Below are positions 38,168 through 47,841 of a stretch of 64,000 nt of DNA, piece by piece (position 1 is the stretch's first letter; the number at the start of each line of letters is the position of its first letter). The stretch covers positions 2,363,800-2,427,799 of the forward strand of contig NZ_CP129683.1 of assembly GCF_041080835.1 (NCBI RefSeq), in the 5' to 3' direction. Both the position numbers and the translations under genes were made by a program. The notes under the pieces are model-generated. The model was not told the origin of the DNA. It saw only the letters and a list, made by a program, of their open reading frames with translations, and did not search any database. The stretch is from Bifidobacterium sp. WK012_4_13 (lineage in GTDB: Bacteria > Actinomycetota > Actinomycetes > Actinomycetales > Bifidobacteriaceae).

Positions 38168-39699
38168 GCGATCTGCTCCTTTGCAGCGTTCTTGATATCA
38201 GTGTGTTCTGCGGTGGTGATGGCGGGGATGGGATTCTCTATGGTGCCAAGAATCGCGGTGCGAGACTCCTCTGCCATCGACGTCTTCTTAACGGCGATGT
38301 TGGTAAAGGCGATGCTTTCATTGGAAGGGGATGCCTTGCTCGTCTGCCCGGCATCTTCAACGGCAGACAGGTCCCGGCCCTTCGTTTCTGGAACGAAGAA
38401 AGTCGTGACAAAGGTGATCAAGCCCAGCACTGCCACATAGACGGCCGGCGCGATCCACGACTCGTGCGTCACGTAGAGAAGCCAAGAACCGAGAATCGGT
38501 GCAATGCCACCTGCGAGAACTGCTGACACTTCGCGTGAAACGGCAACGCCGATGTATCGACGTCTGCTGCCGAACAGCTCTGGCATGAATGCGCATTGCG
38601 AGCCGAGCATGATGCATACACCGAAACTGATCGCTATGGTGATAATCACCATAGCTGCGGCTATGCTCCCCTTAGTAAGCAGATACCATCCAGGGAACGA
38701 CACGAGGACAACTACTGCTGCACCAATTCTGTATACGATACGACGACCATATATGTCAGAGAGATGCCCTGCCCAAGGCACGGTGAACAAAGCAACGACG
38801 GAGGCGACTGCAACGGCAAGCGATCCCCAGGTCTTTGTCAGCCCGTAGGTGACGGCGAACGATACCGCAAGTGTCTGGAAAAGGTATGAGCCACCATTCT
38901 CGGCCATGCGCAGCCCTATTCCCTTGAGGACCATTCCCTTTGAATCTGCAAGAAGTTCTTTGAGTGGATGTTCCGAAACATTGTCTTCACTCTTGAGCGT
39001 TTCGAATGTCGGACTTTCGGCCAGCCTCTCTCTGATCCATACGCTTAAGACAATCAGCATGATTGAGACCAGGAAGGGAACGCGCCATAGCCACGACATG
39101 AGTACCGAATCGGGAGCGAGCGAGACCAGTGCGACGACGCCGGACGATAGGAGAGTTCCAAGATAGATGCCGACGAAGGGGAGCGCTGAAATAAAGCCCC
39201 GACTCCTGACTGGCGCATATTCAGCCATCAAAGTCGTAGACCCCGCCTGTTCCGCACCCGCGCCGAAGCCCTGAATCAAACGCAGGAGCACAAGAAGAAT
39301 TGGAGCCCACATGCCGATCTGTTCGCCGGTGGGAAGCAGTCCAATAAGTGTAGTGGAACCTCCCATCAGCAGAATGGTAGTGATGAGCACTTGTTTACGG
39401 CCAAGGCGATCACCTATGGAGCCAAAGACGAGGGCCCCGAGGGGACGGGCGAGAAAGCCGACCCCGAATGTGGCGAACGATGCTATCAGTGCGAGGCTGG
39501 AAGGGAGAGCAGGAAAGAACAGCTTCCCAAAAATCAGTGCCGATGCCAGACCGTACAGTGCAAAATCGTAGTATTCCAGAGCGCTTCCGGCTGATGTGGC
39601 AAGCGTTGCTCTTCTGAGATTGGCCTCATATTCGCGTTCTTTATCAGTAGGTGCATCTGAGCCTTCAAGCGGATTCGATTGCGTTCCATAACCGTTCAT
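38164..39699 (-). CDS. MFS transporter, metabolite:H+ symporter (MHS) type
   Basis: Twelve-helix major facilitator of 511 residues. Family marks are SALEYYDFALYG in helix 1, RPLGALVFGSIGDRLGRK after helix 2, RLIQGFGAGAEQAG, and LSDIYGRR in the second half. The C-terminal 75 residues are a polar tail. MHS members carry organic acids; in this setting a sugar acid such as idonate or ketogluconate is likely. The ATG at 39699 has AAGGAGG in front. It is the first gene of the minus-strand operon, with a candidate regulator site 123 bases upstream. Confidence 0.9.
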   Translation of the reverse strand: MNGYGTQSNPLEGSDAPTDKEREYEANLRRATLATSAGSALEYYDFALYGLASALIFGKLFFPALPSSLALIASFATFGVGFLARPLGALVFGSIGDRLGRKQVLITTILLMGGSTTLIGLLPTGEQIGMWAPILLVLLRLIQGFGAGAEQAGSTTLMAEYAPVRSRGFISALPFVGIYLGTLLSSGVVALVSLAPDSVLMSWLWRVPFLVSIMLIVLSVWIRERLAESPTFETLKSEDNVSEHPLKELLADSKGMVLKGIGLRMAENGGSYLFQTLAVSFAVTYGLTKTWGSLAVAVASVVALFTVPWAGHLSDIYGRRIVYRIGAAVVVLVSFPGWYLLTKGSIAAAMVIITIAISFGVCIMLGSQCAFMPELFGSRRRYIGVAVSREVSAVLAGGIAPILGSWLLYVTHESWIAPAVYVAVLGLITFVTTFFVPETKGRDLSAVEDAGQTSKASPSNESIAFTNIAVKKTSMAEESRTAILGTIENPIPAITTAEHTDIKNAAKEQIA

Positions 39700-39821
39700 A
39701 TTGTCTGCCTCCTTGCAGAATGTATACAAACTCACAGAGTGCCGACTGTTCGCTGAGAGCTACGTCGTCGCGAAGCATCATCGTCTCCGTGGTAACGTCA
39801 GTGTATACCCTATTGAATGAC

Positions 39822-39838
39822 GTACAACATATTGAACA
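39822..39838 (-). promoter_or_regulatory. Candidate IclR site upstream of the transporter operon
   Basis: Minus-strand sequence tgttcaatatgttgtac. It matches tgttcaacatgtagaac at 41563 in 14 of 17 positions. Both lie upstream of sugar-acid genes. It is the only structured signal I see in the 310-base gap between the transporter and the IclR gene. Confidence 0.55.
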
Positions 39839-40009
39839 TTTGGATCATCGAGTCTTCATTCGAAGGCAGGCTGTGCGATGTTCGAAGAGCTTCATGCGTC
39901 GATGATGTTGCAAGCTGCGATGATTGCATGAATCAGATATGCCTCTGCTGAGGCAACAGTCTCTCAGAGTGAGTGGAGATGCGTCCTGAGCCGCTGCCCG
40001 ATGACCGAA

Positions 40010-40822
40010 CTACTTCATTGCATTACAAGACATTGGATTGCCGAGTGCGTGGGCCATGTCTTGTAGGGCGGCGACGGTTTCATCGATGGTGGCCTGGTCT
40101 GGTATGGAATCGCGCCTGCGTTCGATGATTGAAACGCCAACGGCCATGGGCTGACCATCCCTAAGCTGCGGTCGGATGGGAACCGCAATGCCGAAAACGG
40201 TGGAGAACACCTCGCCGTAGTCAATGCTGTATCCGCGGTCTCTGGCAGATTGCACCTTCGCTTGAAGGTCCTTGACCGTGGGGGTCGAATGCTCCGTGAG
40301 AATGGGGAGATTCTGTTCGCCCTCATATCGCATCGCAATCTGTTCCGGTGTGAGCACCATAAGGAGTGCGCCGCCTAATGCGGTGGCGGACGCAGGAAAA
40401 CGATCGCCAACCGCAGCAGTCAGAACGAGGGGCGTCGCACCTTCATACCGGGCGAGGTAGAGAACGTCATGTCCTTCGAGGGTAGCAAGCTGTACAAGCC
40501 GATGACGCAAGACCTCGGATTCCGTGCACAGCCTATAAAATTCCCGGATCTCGTCGAAGGATGATAGGTATGCGCCACCTAATTCCACGGTACGCAGACC
40601 GAGCACGAAACCTCGTGAGTCTCGTCGGATCATTCTGGCAGCTTCAAGAATGACACAGATATTTGAGGTCGAGGATTTCGCCGCACCGATACGATCGGCG
40701 ATCTCCGTAAGCGACAAGGCGGTTCCTCGTGATTCGGCGAGCACATCGAGAATTCGCATTGCACGAGCAGCGGCAGGTGCCAAATTCGCTACATTGTCGG
40801 AATCTCCTCTGTCCGCCGTCAT
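40010..40822 (-). CDS. IclR family transcriptional regulator
   Basis: 270-residue regulator. The N-terminal winged helix is clear (AMRILDVLAESRG, LSLTEIADRIGAAKSSTSNI), and the C-terminal effector domain ends with VGVSIIERRRDSIPDQATID. IclR proteins usually sense small acids, which fits a sugar-acid locus. The start at 40822 is chosen for the GGGAGC before it; an ATG 16 codons upstream lacks a ribosome site. It lies between the transporter operon and gntK and likely controls both. Confidence 0.9.
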   Translation of the reverse strand: MTADRGDSDNVANLAPAAARAMRILDVLAESRGTALSLTEIADRIGAAKSSTSNICVILEAARMIRRDSRGFVLGLRTVELGGAYLSSFDEIREFYRLCTESEVLRHRLVQLATLEGHDVLYLARYEGATPLVLTAAVGDRFPASATALGGALLMVLTPEQIAMRYEGEQNLPILTEHSTPTVKDLQAKVQSARDRGYSIDYGEVFSTVFGIAVPIRPQLRDGQPMAVGVSIIERRRDSIPDQATIDETVAALQDMAHALGNPMSCNAMK

Positions 40823-40924
40823 ATCGGTGCCGCTCCCTAAGTGTCGTCCTGTGCCTCGCAGTGTGCGCATGGCATCTTTTTCAGTATACGTGGACGCTAA
40901 GAGTGGAATCGATAGGATGCCAAC

Positions 40925-41524
40925 TCATTTGTCTTTCGAAGCCAGCCAGGTGACAACGGCATCGATGATGCGTTCCGGTGGCCATTGTGCCGCAATGATG
41001 CAACCAGACTCGTCACTCCGCAGAGGTTCGAGAGTTGCCAATTGCGATTTCAAAAGGGAGACGGGCATATAGTGTCCAGTCCGTTGGGTCATCCGATTCT
41101 CTGCCATGGCTGGATCGAGATCCAATTCGATGAAACACACGTTTCCAGATGTTCCGCGCAGAACATCACGGTAGCAGTGGCGTAAGGCGGAGCAGGCGAT
41201 GACGCTGCCATGGCCTTCGAGTTCCTGTTCGTCCATCCATGTCCGGATGCGATGCAGCCAAGGCCAACGATCTTCATCGGTGAGTGCAATCCCGCGAGAC
41301 ATCTTGGAGCGCGCGTAGTCAGTGTGATAGTCGTCACCTTCCGCAAATGGCACGTTAAGACGTTCGGCGAGCAGGGTCGCGACCGTCGTTTTGCCTACTC
41401 CCGACGCGCCCATGATGACAACATGCCGGATTGACTTCTGACGCGGAGCTGCGTGGCTCGTCGAAAGTCCCTTGGAAGTATGTGATGCCAAATGTGAAGG
41501 ACCGATTCCTCTTTGATAGGTCAT
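40925..41524 (-). CDS. gntK: Gluconokinase
   Basis: Phosphorylates gluconate to 6-phosphogluconate. About 199 residues: Walker A GASGVGKTT near residues 39-47, the family motif FAEGDDYH, GIALTDEDRWPWL, and CSALRHCYRDVLR. The N-terminal 30 residues before RHVVIMGASG are longer than usual and have no good ribosome site, so the true start may differ or the message may be nearly leaderless. It is divergent from the hydroxyacid dehydrogenase, with a candidate regulator site between them. Confidence 0.92.
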   Translation of the reverse strand: MTYQRGIGPSHLASHTSKGLSTSHAAPRQKSIRHVVIMGASGVGKTTVATLLAERLNVPFAEGDDYHTDYARSKMSRGIALTDEDRWPWLHRIRTWMDEQELEGHGSVIACSALRHCYRDVLRGTSGNVCFIELDLDPAMAENRMTQRTGHYMPVSLLKSQLATLEPLRSDESGCIIAAQWPPERIIDAVVTWLASKDK

Positions 41525-41562
41525 GGAAAAAATCATATCACAAAAAACAACATACAGAACGT

Positions 41563-41579
41563 TGTTCAACATGTAGAAC
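41563..41579 (+). promoter_or_regulatory. Candidate IclR site in the divergent gntK promoter region
   Basis: Sequence tgttcaacatgtagaac, with inverted halves tgttc and gaaca (extending one base to 41580). It shares 14 of 17 positions with the site at 39822. It lies between divergent gntK and the hydroxyacid dehydrogenase gene, so one bound regulator could control both. Confidence 0.6.
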
Positions 41580-41653
41580 ATCGAGTATGATGAAGGCATC
41601 CGCTCCACAGCGGACATGTCCCAAAGATGCAACATGAAGAAAGCCGGATTACA

Positions 41654-42700
41654 ATGTCACACTTACGCGTCGTGGTAGCCACACCACTCAAGGATGAAGA
41701 CCTGCACATTATTGAGTCTCGTGAACCCCGTCTGGAACTCATCAAGGACGACTCCCTCCTGCCGCCGATGAGATGGGCCGCAGATTATGAAGGTGATCCT
41801 TCGTTCCATCGAACCCCCGAACAGGAACAGCGCTTCCACGAACTCATTGATTCCGCTGACGTTCTCTATGGAATCCCAGACGTCAAGCCCAAAGAATTGG
41901 CCCGTGCCATTCGATCGAATCCGCGTCTTCGCTGGGTCCAGATCATGGCAGCAGGCGGTGGCTCGCAAGTCAAGGCAGCAGGGCTTACTCAGGAGGAACT
42001 CAATCGCGTAATCTTCACCACAGGTTCTGGAGTCCATGCAGGGCCTCTGTCAGAATTTGCTCTTTTCGGACTGTTCGCTGGAGCGAAGAACCTTCCTAAG
42101 CTCCTCAGTCAGAAGAAGAGCAAGGAATGGTCCGGGCGCTGGCCGATGGAACAGGTCAGTGAACTGACCATCCTCGTTCTTGGGCTCGGCCATCTTGGAC
42201 GTGAAATTGCCCGCAAGGCAGCAGCTCTTGGAGCCACGGTCATCGGCGTCGACCGTGGGACTGATTCTGTGCCGTTCGTAGATAAGGTGTTTGATTCGAG
42301 TCACATTTTGGAAGCGGCATCTCACGCCAATGCAATTGTGAATACACTTCCCGGAACTGCTGCCACCAACGGACTCGTAAACGCAGACGTATTTGCGGCG
42401 CTTCGACCGGGAACGATTCTCGCATCAATCGGTCGTGGCACGGTCATCGATGAGCCTGCGCTCATCGATGCCCTGCGTTCAGGGCAGATTGGCTTCGCGG
42501 CCCTCGATGTTTTTGCGGTTGAGCCACTTGCGCAATCGAGTCCATTGTGGGATATGCCCAACGTGATCGTCAGTCCTCATACGGCAGCGAACAGTCCTCA
42601 CGAGGAACGACTCATTGCCGAACTGTTCGCGGATAATGCCACTCGATTCCTCGATGGAAAACCGCTGAAGAATGTTGTCAACACAGTCGAATTCTACTGA
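41654..42700 (+). CDS. D-isomer-specific 2-hydroxyacid dehydrogenase
   Basis: NAD(P)-dependent oxidoreductase of 348 residues. The dinucleotide-binding motif is VLGLGHLGREIARKAAALGA. The catalytic Arg lies in LASIGRGTVIDE, the Glu in DVFAVEPL, and the His in VIVSPHTAANS. Relatives act on glyoxylate, hydroxypyruvate, 2-ketogluconate or similar acids. A ketogluconate reductase role would fit the cluster but is not proven. An in-frame ATG nine codons earlier is possible; neither start has a strong ribosome site. Confidence 0.88.
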   Translation: MSHLRVVVATPLKDEDLHIIESREPRLELIKDDSLLPPMRWAADYEGDPSFHRTPEQEQRFHELIDSADVLYGIPDVKPKELARAIRSNPRLRWVQIMAAGGGSQVKAAGLTQEELNRVIFTTGSGVHAGPLSEFALFGLFAGAKNLPKLLSQKKSKEWSGRWPMEQVSELTILVLGLGHLGREIARKAAALGATVIGVDRGTDSVPFVDKVFDSSHILEAASHANAIVNTLPGTAATNGLVNADVFAALRPGTILASIGRGTVIDEPALIDALRSGQIGFAALDVFAVEPLAQSSPLWDMPNVIVSPHTAANSPHEERLIAELFADNATRFLDGKPLKNVVNTVEFY

Positions 42701-43155
42701 TATTTGATGATTCCGGCGGAGCGCAATCGACGTGATTCATTGCGCGCCGCTGAAATCGGGCCTGCATGAAAACTGGCAGAACTGAACGGATATGCACATG
42801 CTGCATTCACTCGCTCAACGAGTGCTTCGAGATGCCTGTATTTTCCCTGATCTGCTCATGTTGCGCCATTTCTCATGGACATCACCAACGTGGACATCAC
42901 CAACGTGGGCATCACCAATGTGGGCATCACCAATGTGACGTGAATTCAAAAACTTGCATGCCCATCTCCTTCGTGGATGGGAAGAGCCGTTCGTTCGCAA
43001 GAACCTTCGCATTAGGCCAGTCTCCTGCATGGATCTTCAATATTGATGGAACGCATGCGAATAACGGCATTCGCATGCTTGCGACCATGTGTGACGGATG
43101 AAGCCCATCTCGAATGCGCCGCGCGGTATCCGAATATTCGGCTAAGGTGAAGCGT
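42701..43155. other. Gene-free interval with a 15-bp tandem repeat
   Basis: No convincing gene. 42877-42936 holds four units of a 15-bp repeat (two of ggacatcaccaacgt, two of gggcatcaccaatgt). An ORF across it would give four HHQxG peptides, but it lacks a ribosome site and resembles no family. Confidence 0.65.
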
Positions 43156-45219
43156 ATGGCAGGGATGATTGTTAAAGAGGATATCGAGAAGGTGCGGGCA
43201 TCCGCTGACCTGTATGACATCGTGTCTGCAGACGTGACCTTGAAGGCTTCCGGCGCGGGCACTTTCATGGGACTCTGCCCATTCCACGACGAGAAGACGC
43301 CGAGCTTTTCGGTGCGTCCCACGATGGGCGTCTGGCACTGCTTCGGCTGCGGGCGCGGCGGCGATCTGTTCGGCTACGTCGAGGAGCACGAGAATGTCGG
43401 TTTCGGCGAGGCCGTAGGCATTCTGGCCGACAAGTACCATATCGAACTGCATTACGATTCCGAAGGTCCGCAGAAGCCTCAGGGCTCGACCCGTTCAAGG
43501 CTTCTGGAGGCGAACGAGGAGGCGCAGCGCTTCTTCGTCTCGCAGATCATGACGAGTGACGCGCTCGCGGCGCGAAAGCTGCTTGGGGGCAGAAACTTCT
43601 CTCAGGCTGATTCCGAGCAGTTCGGATGTGGCTTCGCGCCTCGTGGCTGGGACAATCTCGTGCGCCACTTGGCTTCCAAGGGATTCACGCAGAAGGAGAT
43701 GCTCGATGCAGGTTTGGCCCGTCAGGGTCAGCGCGGCATCTATGACTATTTCCGTGGGCGGGTAACCTGGCCGATTCGTGATTCTACGGGCCGGACCCTC
43801 GGTTTCGGCGCACGCATGCTGTTTGACGACGATACGATTCAGGCGAAATACATCAACACCCCTGATACCCAGCTCTATCGCAAAAACCAAGTATTGTACG
43901 GGATTGATCTGGCTAAAACGGCGATTGTGAAGAAGCGCCAGGTCGTGATCGTCGAAGGCTATACCGATGTGATGGCTTGTCATCTGGCAGGCATCGACAC
44001 GGCTGTCGCCACATGCGGCACTGCCTTCGGGTTGGAGCACGCGAAGATCGTGCGGCGCTTGATCGCCGACGATTCGCTTGGTGGCATTCAGCTTGTCGGT
44101 CCTGTCAAGGGATCCCGCGTCATCTTCACCTTCGATGGCGATGCGGCGGGGCAGAAGGCGGCGCTTCACGCCTTCGGGCTTGACGGCTCCTTCCTCACGC
44201 AGACCTTCGTCGCCGTGGCGGACGACAATCTCGACCCATGTGACCTGCGCATACAGCGAGGCGACGCTGCGGTGCGGGCCTTGGTCGAGAAGCCACAGCC
44301 CCTCTATGACTTTGTGATCGACACCGCCATCGACGCCTTCGGCACGCAATACACGACCGGGCGCATGGGCGCGGTCAAGGCTGTGGCGCCGATCATCGCC
44401 CAGATTCGCGACCGATCGCTGGTGGATATGTATGCTCGCAAGGCCGCAAGACACATTGGTGTTGAAGGCGAACTCATGTCGCGGGAGACCATGGCTGCCA
44501 GGCGACAGGCCCATGTGCGCGACGAGGATGCCTATGCAGTGCGCCCTTCCCGGCAACGCTATGAGCCGGAGCGCGGTACTCAGGCGATGGCGAATGCGCA
44601 GATGGCTCAGCGCAGAGGACTGCAGCGGCAGGACGCCATGCAGCAAGGGTATTTCAAGATCGACGATGCCGTGTTCATCTGCGAACAGCAGTTCATGGGC
44701 ATCCTGATTCAGATTCCGCGCGCTGTGAATGCCGACATGGCGCAGCAGCTTTCGGAGGAGAGCTTCGTCACGCCGGTATTCCGCTCATTGTTCCAAGTGT
44801 TCGAAACGGTTGGAGGACTTCCCGCTGAAGATATGCCGCAAGGTCTGTGGATGCATAATCTGATCAAGGGGGCCGGGCCGGCGCTTGAACCGGTGATCAA
44901 TGAGCTTGCGGTCATGCCGTTGCCATTGCCGCAGCCTGACACTGAAAATACCTCCGAACGCGCGAGCGACGAGCAGCCTGCCCACACAGCCGCGGCCGTG
45001 CAGTTGCGTCCCGCAAGCGACACTGAGAAGCAATACGCCTCAGAGCTGCTCGTCCGACTTCTCGACATGGGATTCATGAGGAAAATCGCCTACGCCAAGT
45101 CACGCATGAACCGTCTGCCCGATGGTGAGGAGAAATTCAAGCTTCTGGGTAGCATCACGACGATGGAAACCGCCAGGAAGGATCTTCAGGCACAGATTTT
45201 CGGCAATACCGTCGGCTGA
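43156..45219 (+). CDS. dnaG: DNA primase
   Basis: Synthesises RNA primers for replication, 687 residues. The N-terminal zinc finger is complete (Cys41, His44 in LCPFHDEKTPSFS; Cys62, Cys65 in WHCFGCGRGGD). The catalytic core follows with RVTWPIRD, and the TOPRIM domain shows VVIVEGYTDVMA and FTFDGDAAGQKAA. The C-terminal 200 residues form the helicase-binding region. The ATG at 43156 is chosen because AAGGTG precedes it; an ATG three codons later and an open frame upstream exist. Confidence 0.94.
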   Translation: MAGMIVKEDIEKVRASADLYDIVSADVTLKASGAGTFMGLCPFHDEKTPSFSVRPTMGVWHCFGCGRGGDLFGYVEEHENVGFGEAVGILADKYHIELHYDSEGPQKPQGSTRSRLLEANEEAQRFFVSQIMTSDALAARKLLGGRNFSQADSEQFGCGFAPRGWDNLVRHLASKGFTQKEMLDAGLARQGQRGIYDYFRGRVTWPIRDSTGRTLGFGARMLFDDDTIQAKYINTPDTQLYRKNQVLYGIDLAKTAIVKKRQVVIVEGYTDVMACHLAGIDTAVATCGTAFGLEHAKIVRRLIADDSLGGIQLVGPVKGSRVIFTFDGDAAGQKAALHAFGLDGSFLTQTFVAVADDNLDPCDLRIQRGDAAVRALVEKPQPLYDFVIDTAIDAFGTQYTTGRMGAVKAVAPIIAQIRDRSLVDMYARKAARHIGVEGELMSRETMAARRQAHVRDEDAYAVRPSRQRYEPERGTQAMANAQMAQRRGLQRQDAMQQGYFKIDDAVFICEQQFMGILIQIPRAVNADMAQQLSEESFVTPVFRSLFQVFETVGGLPAEDMPQGLWMHNLIKGAGPALEPVINELAVMPLPLPQPDTENTSERASDEQPAHTAAAVQLRPASDTEKQYASELLVRLLDMGFMRKIAYAKSRMNRLPDGEEKFKLLGSITTMETARKDLQAQIFGNTVG

Positions 45220-45241
45220 GTGATCGGCTGAGTGATCCATG

Positions 45242-45352
45242 TTGCAAGTTTTTGGCACTTGCTGAAGTATAAACGCGCAAAAACCTTGATGCGGCGTACG
45301 GAACGAAGCCGATCTGAGGCTGTTATATCCGAACAAGTGCCAAAAACTTGAA
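45242..45352 (-). repeat. Palindromic element, copy G, opposite orientation
   Basis: About 111 bp, starting 22 bases after the dnaG stop. Arms ttgcaagtttttggcacttg and caagtgccaaaaacttgaa pair closely. The loop carries aagccgat and, at its left side, gtataaacgc; read on the minus strand the order atcggctt then gcgcgtttatactt matches copies D-F, so this copy is inverted relative to them. Confidence 0.88.
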
Positions 45353-45510
45353 GGTCCGATGCGATTGCTCTCCGAATATGCAGAGCGATGGAAGATTCTG
45401 TGGCATAATGCTTGCAAATGTTCGCATATGTTCGAAAATGCAGTCCCATCCACGCATATGAAACTCGCGCACGCCTCTATCCGTGGGTGTGACTACAATA
45501 GTTCTGGTTT

Positions 45511-45584
45511 GGCCCCGTAGCTCAGTTGGATAGAGCGTGTGACTTCTAATCTCAAGGTCGTCGGTTCGAACCCGACCGGGGTCA
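45511..45584 (+). tRNA. tRNA-Arg (anticodon TCT)
   Basis: The cloverleaf can be drawn: acceptor GGCCCCG with CGGGGTC (one G-U pair), D arm GCTC...GAGC, anticodon loop CTTCTAA with anticodon TCT, T arm GTCGG-TTCGAAC-CCGAC, discriminator A. CCA is not encoded. The anticodon stem TGTGA/TCTCA contains a central T-T mismatch, so four of its five pairs are normal. It reads the AGA and AGG codons. Confidence 0.93.
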
Positions 45585-45788
45585 CGATTCTTTCTGCATC
45601 AATGATTGCAAGGCAAGGCATTCGCTTGGATGGAGCCTGGGATTTGGGTGTAGCTTGGGGTTTCGTGCCCGATGCCCGATGCATCAGGACTTTGGCCACT
45701 TCTTTGCAAGGCCGCCACTTTTTATAAGACAGTCGCTTGTTTGTATGACAATCGCTTCTTTGTAAGACTGAGGCATTACACTTCAACT

Positions 45789-47717
45789 GTGCATACCAAA
45801 AGCCGCGCCTGGCCATGGACTCTGATGGCAGCCATCGCAGTGTTGACAAGCGCAATTCTTCAGATTTCGTTCGCACTGACCGCCAAGACTCCTTCATTTC
45901 CCTTCGATGAACTCACATTGCTGCAATACTCGAAGTACTTTTCGGGAACGGGAATGAATCTACCGGTTTCCGGACCAGGATATTTCCCGGGCTGGGCCAT
46001 CGTGATGGCACCATTGTGGTGGATCACATCAGACCCCTTGACGATGTACCGCTACGCCATCGGACTCGGTGTGCTCATCGGCGTTGCGACGATCTGGCCG
46101 CTGAGTCATGTAATTGAACGTTTGAAGCTTCGACGTCCGCAGGCGATTGCCGTTGCAGGCGTAGTGATGTGCATGCCTTCCCGCGTCGTGCAGGCCGGAT
46201 ACGCGATGAGCGAGAAGCTTCTGTGTCTTCTCATCGTCTGCACTGCCCTCGCCGCATATCGCCTGTGGGAGGAGACGACCTATCGGCGCGCGGCGATGTT
46301 CGGCATACTGGTGAGCCTGACTGTCCTTACGCATGCAAGGGCGATCGTGGTGCTGCCCATCTCGGTGGCATGGCTTCTGATCTTCTTCAGGCGAGACAGG
46401 AGACTCGCGATAATCTCCTCATGCGCCACAGCGCTGCTCGGAGCGTCGGCTTTCGCACTATCCATTGAGGTGAACCAGCACCTGTTGCAATTTCAGTTCA
46501 CCCAGGGCTACAGCGTCGCAGGTAACCTGTTTTCCGGAGCGAGCATCATCCTGCGCACATTTCTTGGGCAGTCCTGGTACCAGATCGTATCGAGCCTTGG
46601 CATTGTCGTCGTCGGCCTGGTCGCCATGGTGAGATGGGTTGCGTCGGATTGGCGTAGCAACAAGCAGATCGGCGCTCATGCGTGGATGCTCACGGTCAGT
46701 GTCGGCGCATTCATGCTATCGGTTATTGCCTGGTCGAATTCCGATGGATTGTTCCCCCAGACAGGAAGGGGACGATTGGACGCAGCGATATATGGAAGAT
46801 ACGGCGACCCGTTCACGATGCTGCTCGTGGCGGCAGGGCTTGCCGCCATAGTACGTGGTCTGCGCTACGCGCCTCTGATATGGTCGCTATGCGTCAATGG
46901 CGTGATCTTAGCCGCCACCGTACTCTGGGTGGCTCCGAATGCCAATACATGGGGGATCGTCACTCCCGCCCATATCCCCGGAATCCTACCGTGGGGCTCA
47001 TCGCTGCCATATCCGCAGAGTCTGGAACCAGGATGGCTTCCCTCCGTGTATCAGAAATACGGCACATGGAGCTGGATGATGCCCAGCTGGACGAATCGGA
47101 ATCGATTCTGGCTTCATGCTTCGTCAGCGACCCTGGTCTTTCTTATCTTGCTCTGCATTGCCGTGATCTGCGTGAACCGATTGCGAAGGCATGCACAGTC
47201 TGGCAGCGATGTTCCATCAAGGTCATCGGTTCCGGGGGCGTCGAATCCCTTGGAGGCGCAATCCAAGGGCCTCTCACGATCGCGTCTTCTGCATTCAGCC
47301 ATGACGAAGACCCTCTGCGTCATGTTGATTCTTGCCTGCTGTGCAGGAAGCTATGCCGCGATTCCCATGGTCCGCAACTTTCAGCTGAAGGATGGCGGCA
47401 AGCCGAGCGTCGTTCAATCCATTCAAGACATTGACAGGCGATACGGTACGATGAGCGTGGCGTTCGACACCAGCTGCACCCCACATCGCGGCAGCAAGGG
47501 GTGGGCGATGAACGCGTTCTCATTCTGGCTTCAGTCGGATGACTTCTCCCTGACCTCCCATCCACGGCGTACGAAGGCCCAACTGTTGATCAGCTGCAGC
47601 GACTTCAAGGAAACGACTCATATGGATGTCAAGGCGGTCTCTGGTGCGAACAGCATCGGATATCAGCTTTGGGTGCTTCCGGGCGACCAGCAGAGTCTTC
47701 TCAGTGAACTTGAATGA
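45789..47717 (+). CDS. Polytopic membrane protein, GT-C glycosyltransferase-like
   Basis: About 642 residues with some ten hydrophobic helices and a polar C-terminal domain of about 130 residues after a last helix (LCVMLILACCAGSYAAIP). An early extracellular loop after helix 1 has FPFDELTLLQYSKYF, where GT-C enzymes carry their acidic catalytic residue. That layout suggests a lipid-linked sugar transferase for cell wall glycans, but no motif proves it. The start is uncertain: a GTG at 45789 is used, since the upstream open frame would run from near the tRNA. Confidence 0.65.
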   Translation: MHTKSRAWPWTLMAAIAVLTSAILQISFALTAKTPSFPFDELTLLQYSKYFSGTGMNLPVSGPGYFPGWAIVMAPLWWITSDPLTMYRYAIGLGVLIGVATIWPLSHVIERLKLRRPQAIAVAGVVMCMPSRVVQAGYAMSEKLLCLLIVCTALAAYRLWEETTYRRAAMFGILVSLTVLTHARAIVVLPISVAWLLIFFRRDRRLAIISSCATALLGASAFALSIEVNQHLLQFQFTQGYSVAGNLFSGASIILRTFLGQSWYQIVSSLGIVVVGLVAMVRWVASDWRSNKQIGAHAWMLTVSVGAFMLSVIAWSNSDGLFPQTGRGRLDAAIYGRYGDPFTMLLVAAGLAAIVRGLRYAPLIWSLCVNGVILAATVLWVAPNANTWGIVTPAHIPGILPWGSSLPYPQSLEPGWLPSVYQKYGTWSWMMPSWTNRNRFWLHASSATLVFLILLCIAVICVNRLRRHAQSGSDVPSRSSVPGASNPLEAQSKGLSRSRLLHSAMTKTLCVMLILACCAGSYAAIPMVRNFQLKDGGKPSVVQSIQDIDRRYGTMSVAFDTSCTPHRGSKGWAMNAFSFWLQSDDFSLTSHPRRTKAQLLISCSDFKETTHMDVKAVSGANSIGYQLWVLPGDQQSLLSELE

Positions 47718-47841
47718 CCCATGATGTGTGTTCGGCATCATGCGATTGGTTCCCGACGCTTCGCAATCAACGTAGTTCACGTCGTTTTCTTCACTCGTGC
47801 GTAGAGTAGGCAGGGTCACATCGTTCGGATTGCGAGGTCAT

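Noticed and set aside
42766-43101. ORF of 111 codons with four HHQxG peptides
   Set aside because: The peptides come from a 15-bp tandem repeat; there is no ribosome site, and composition is unlike neighbouring proteins.
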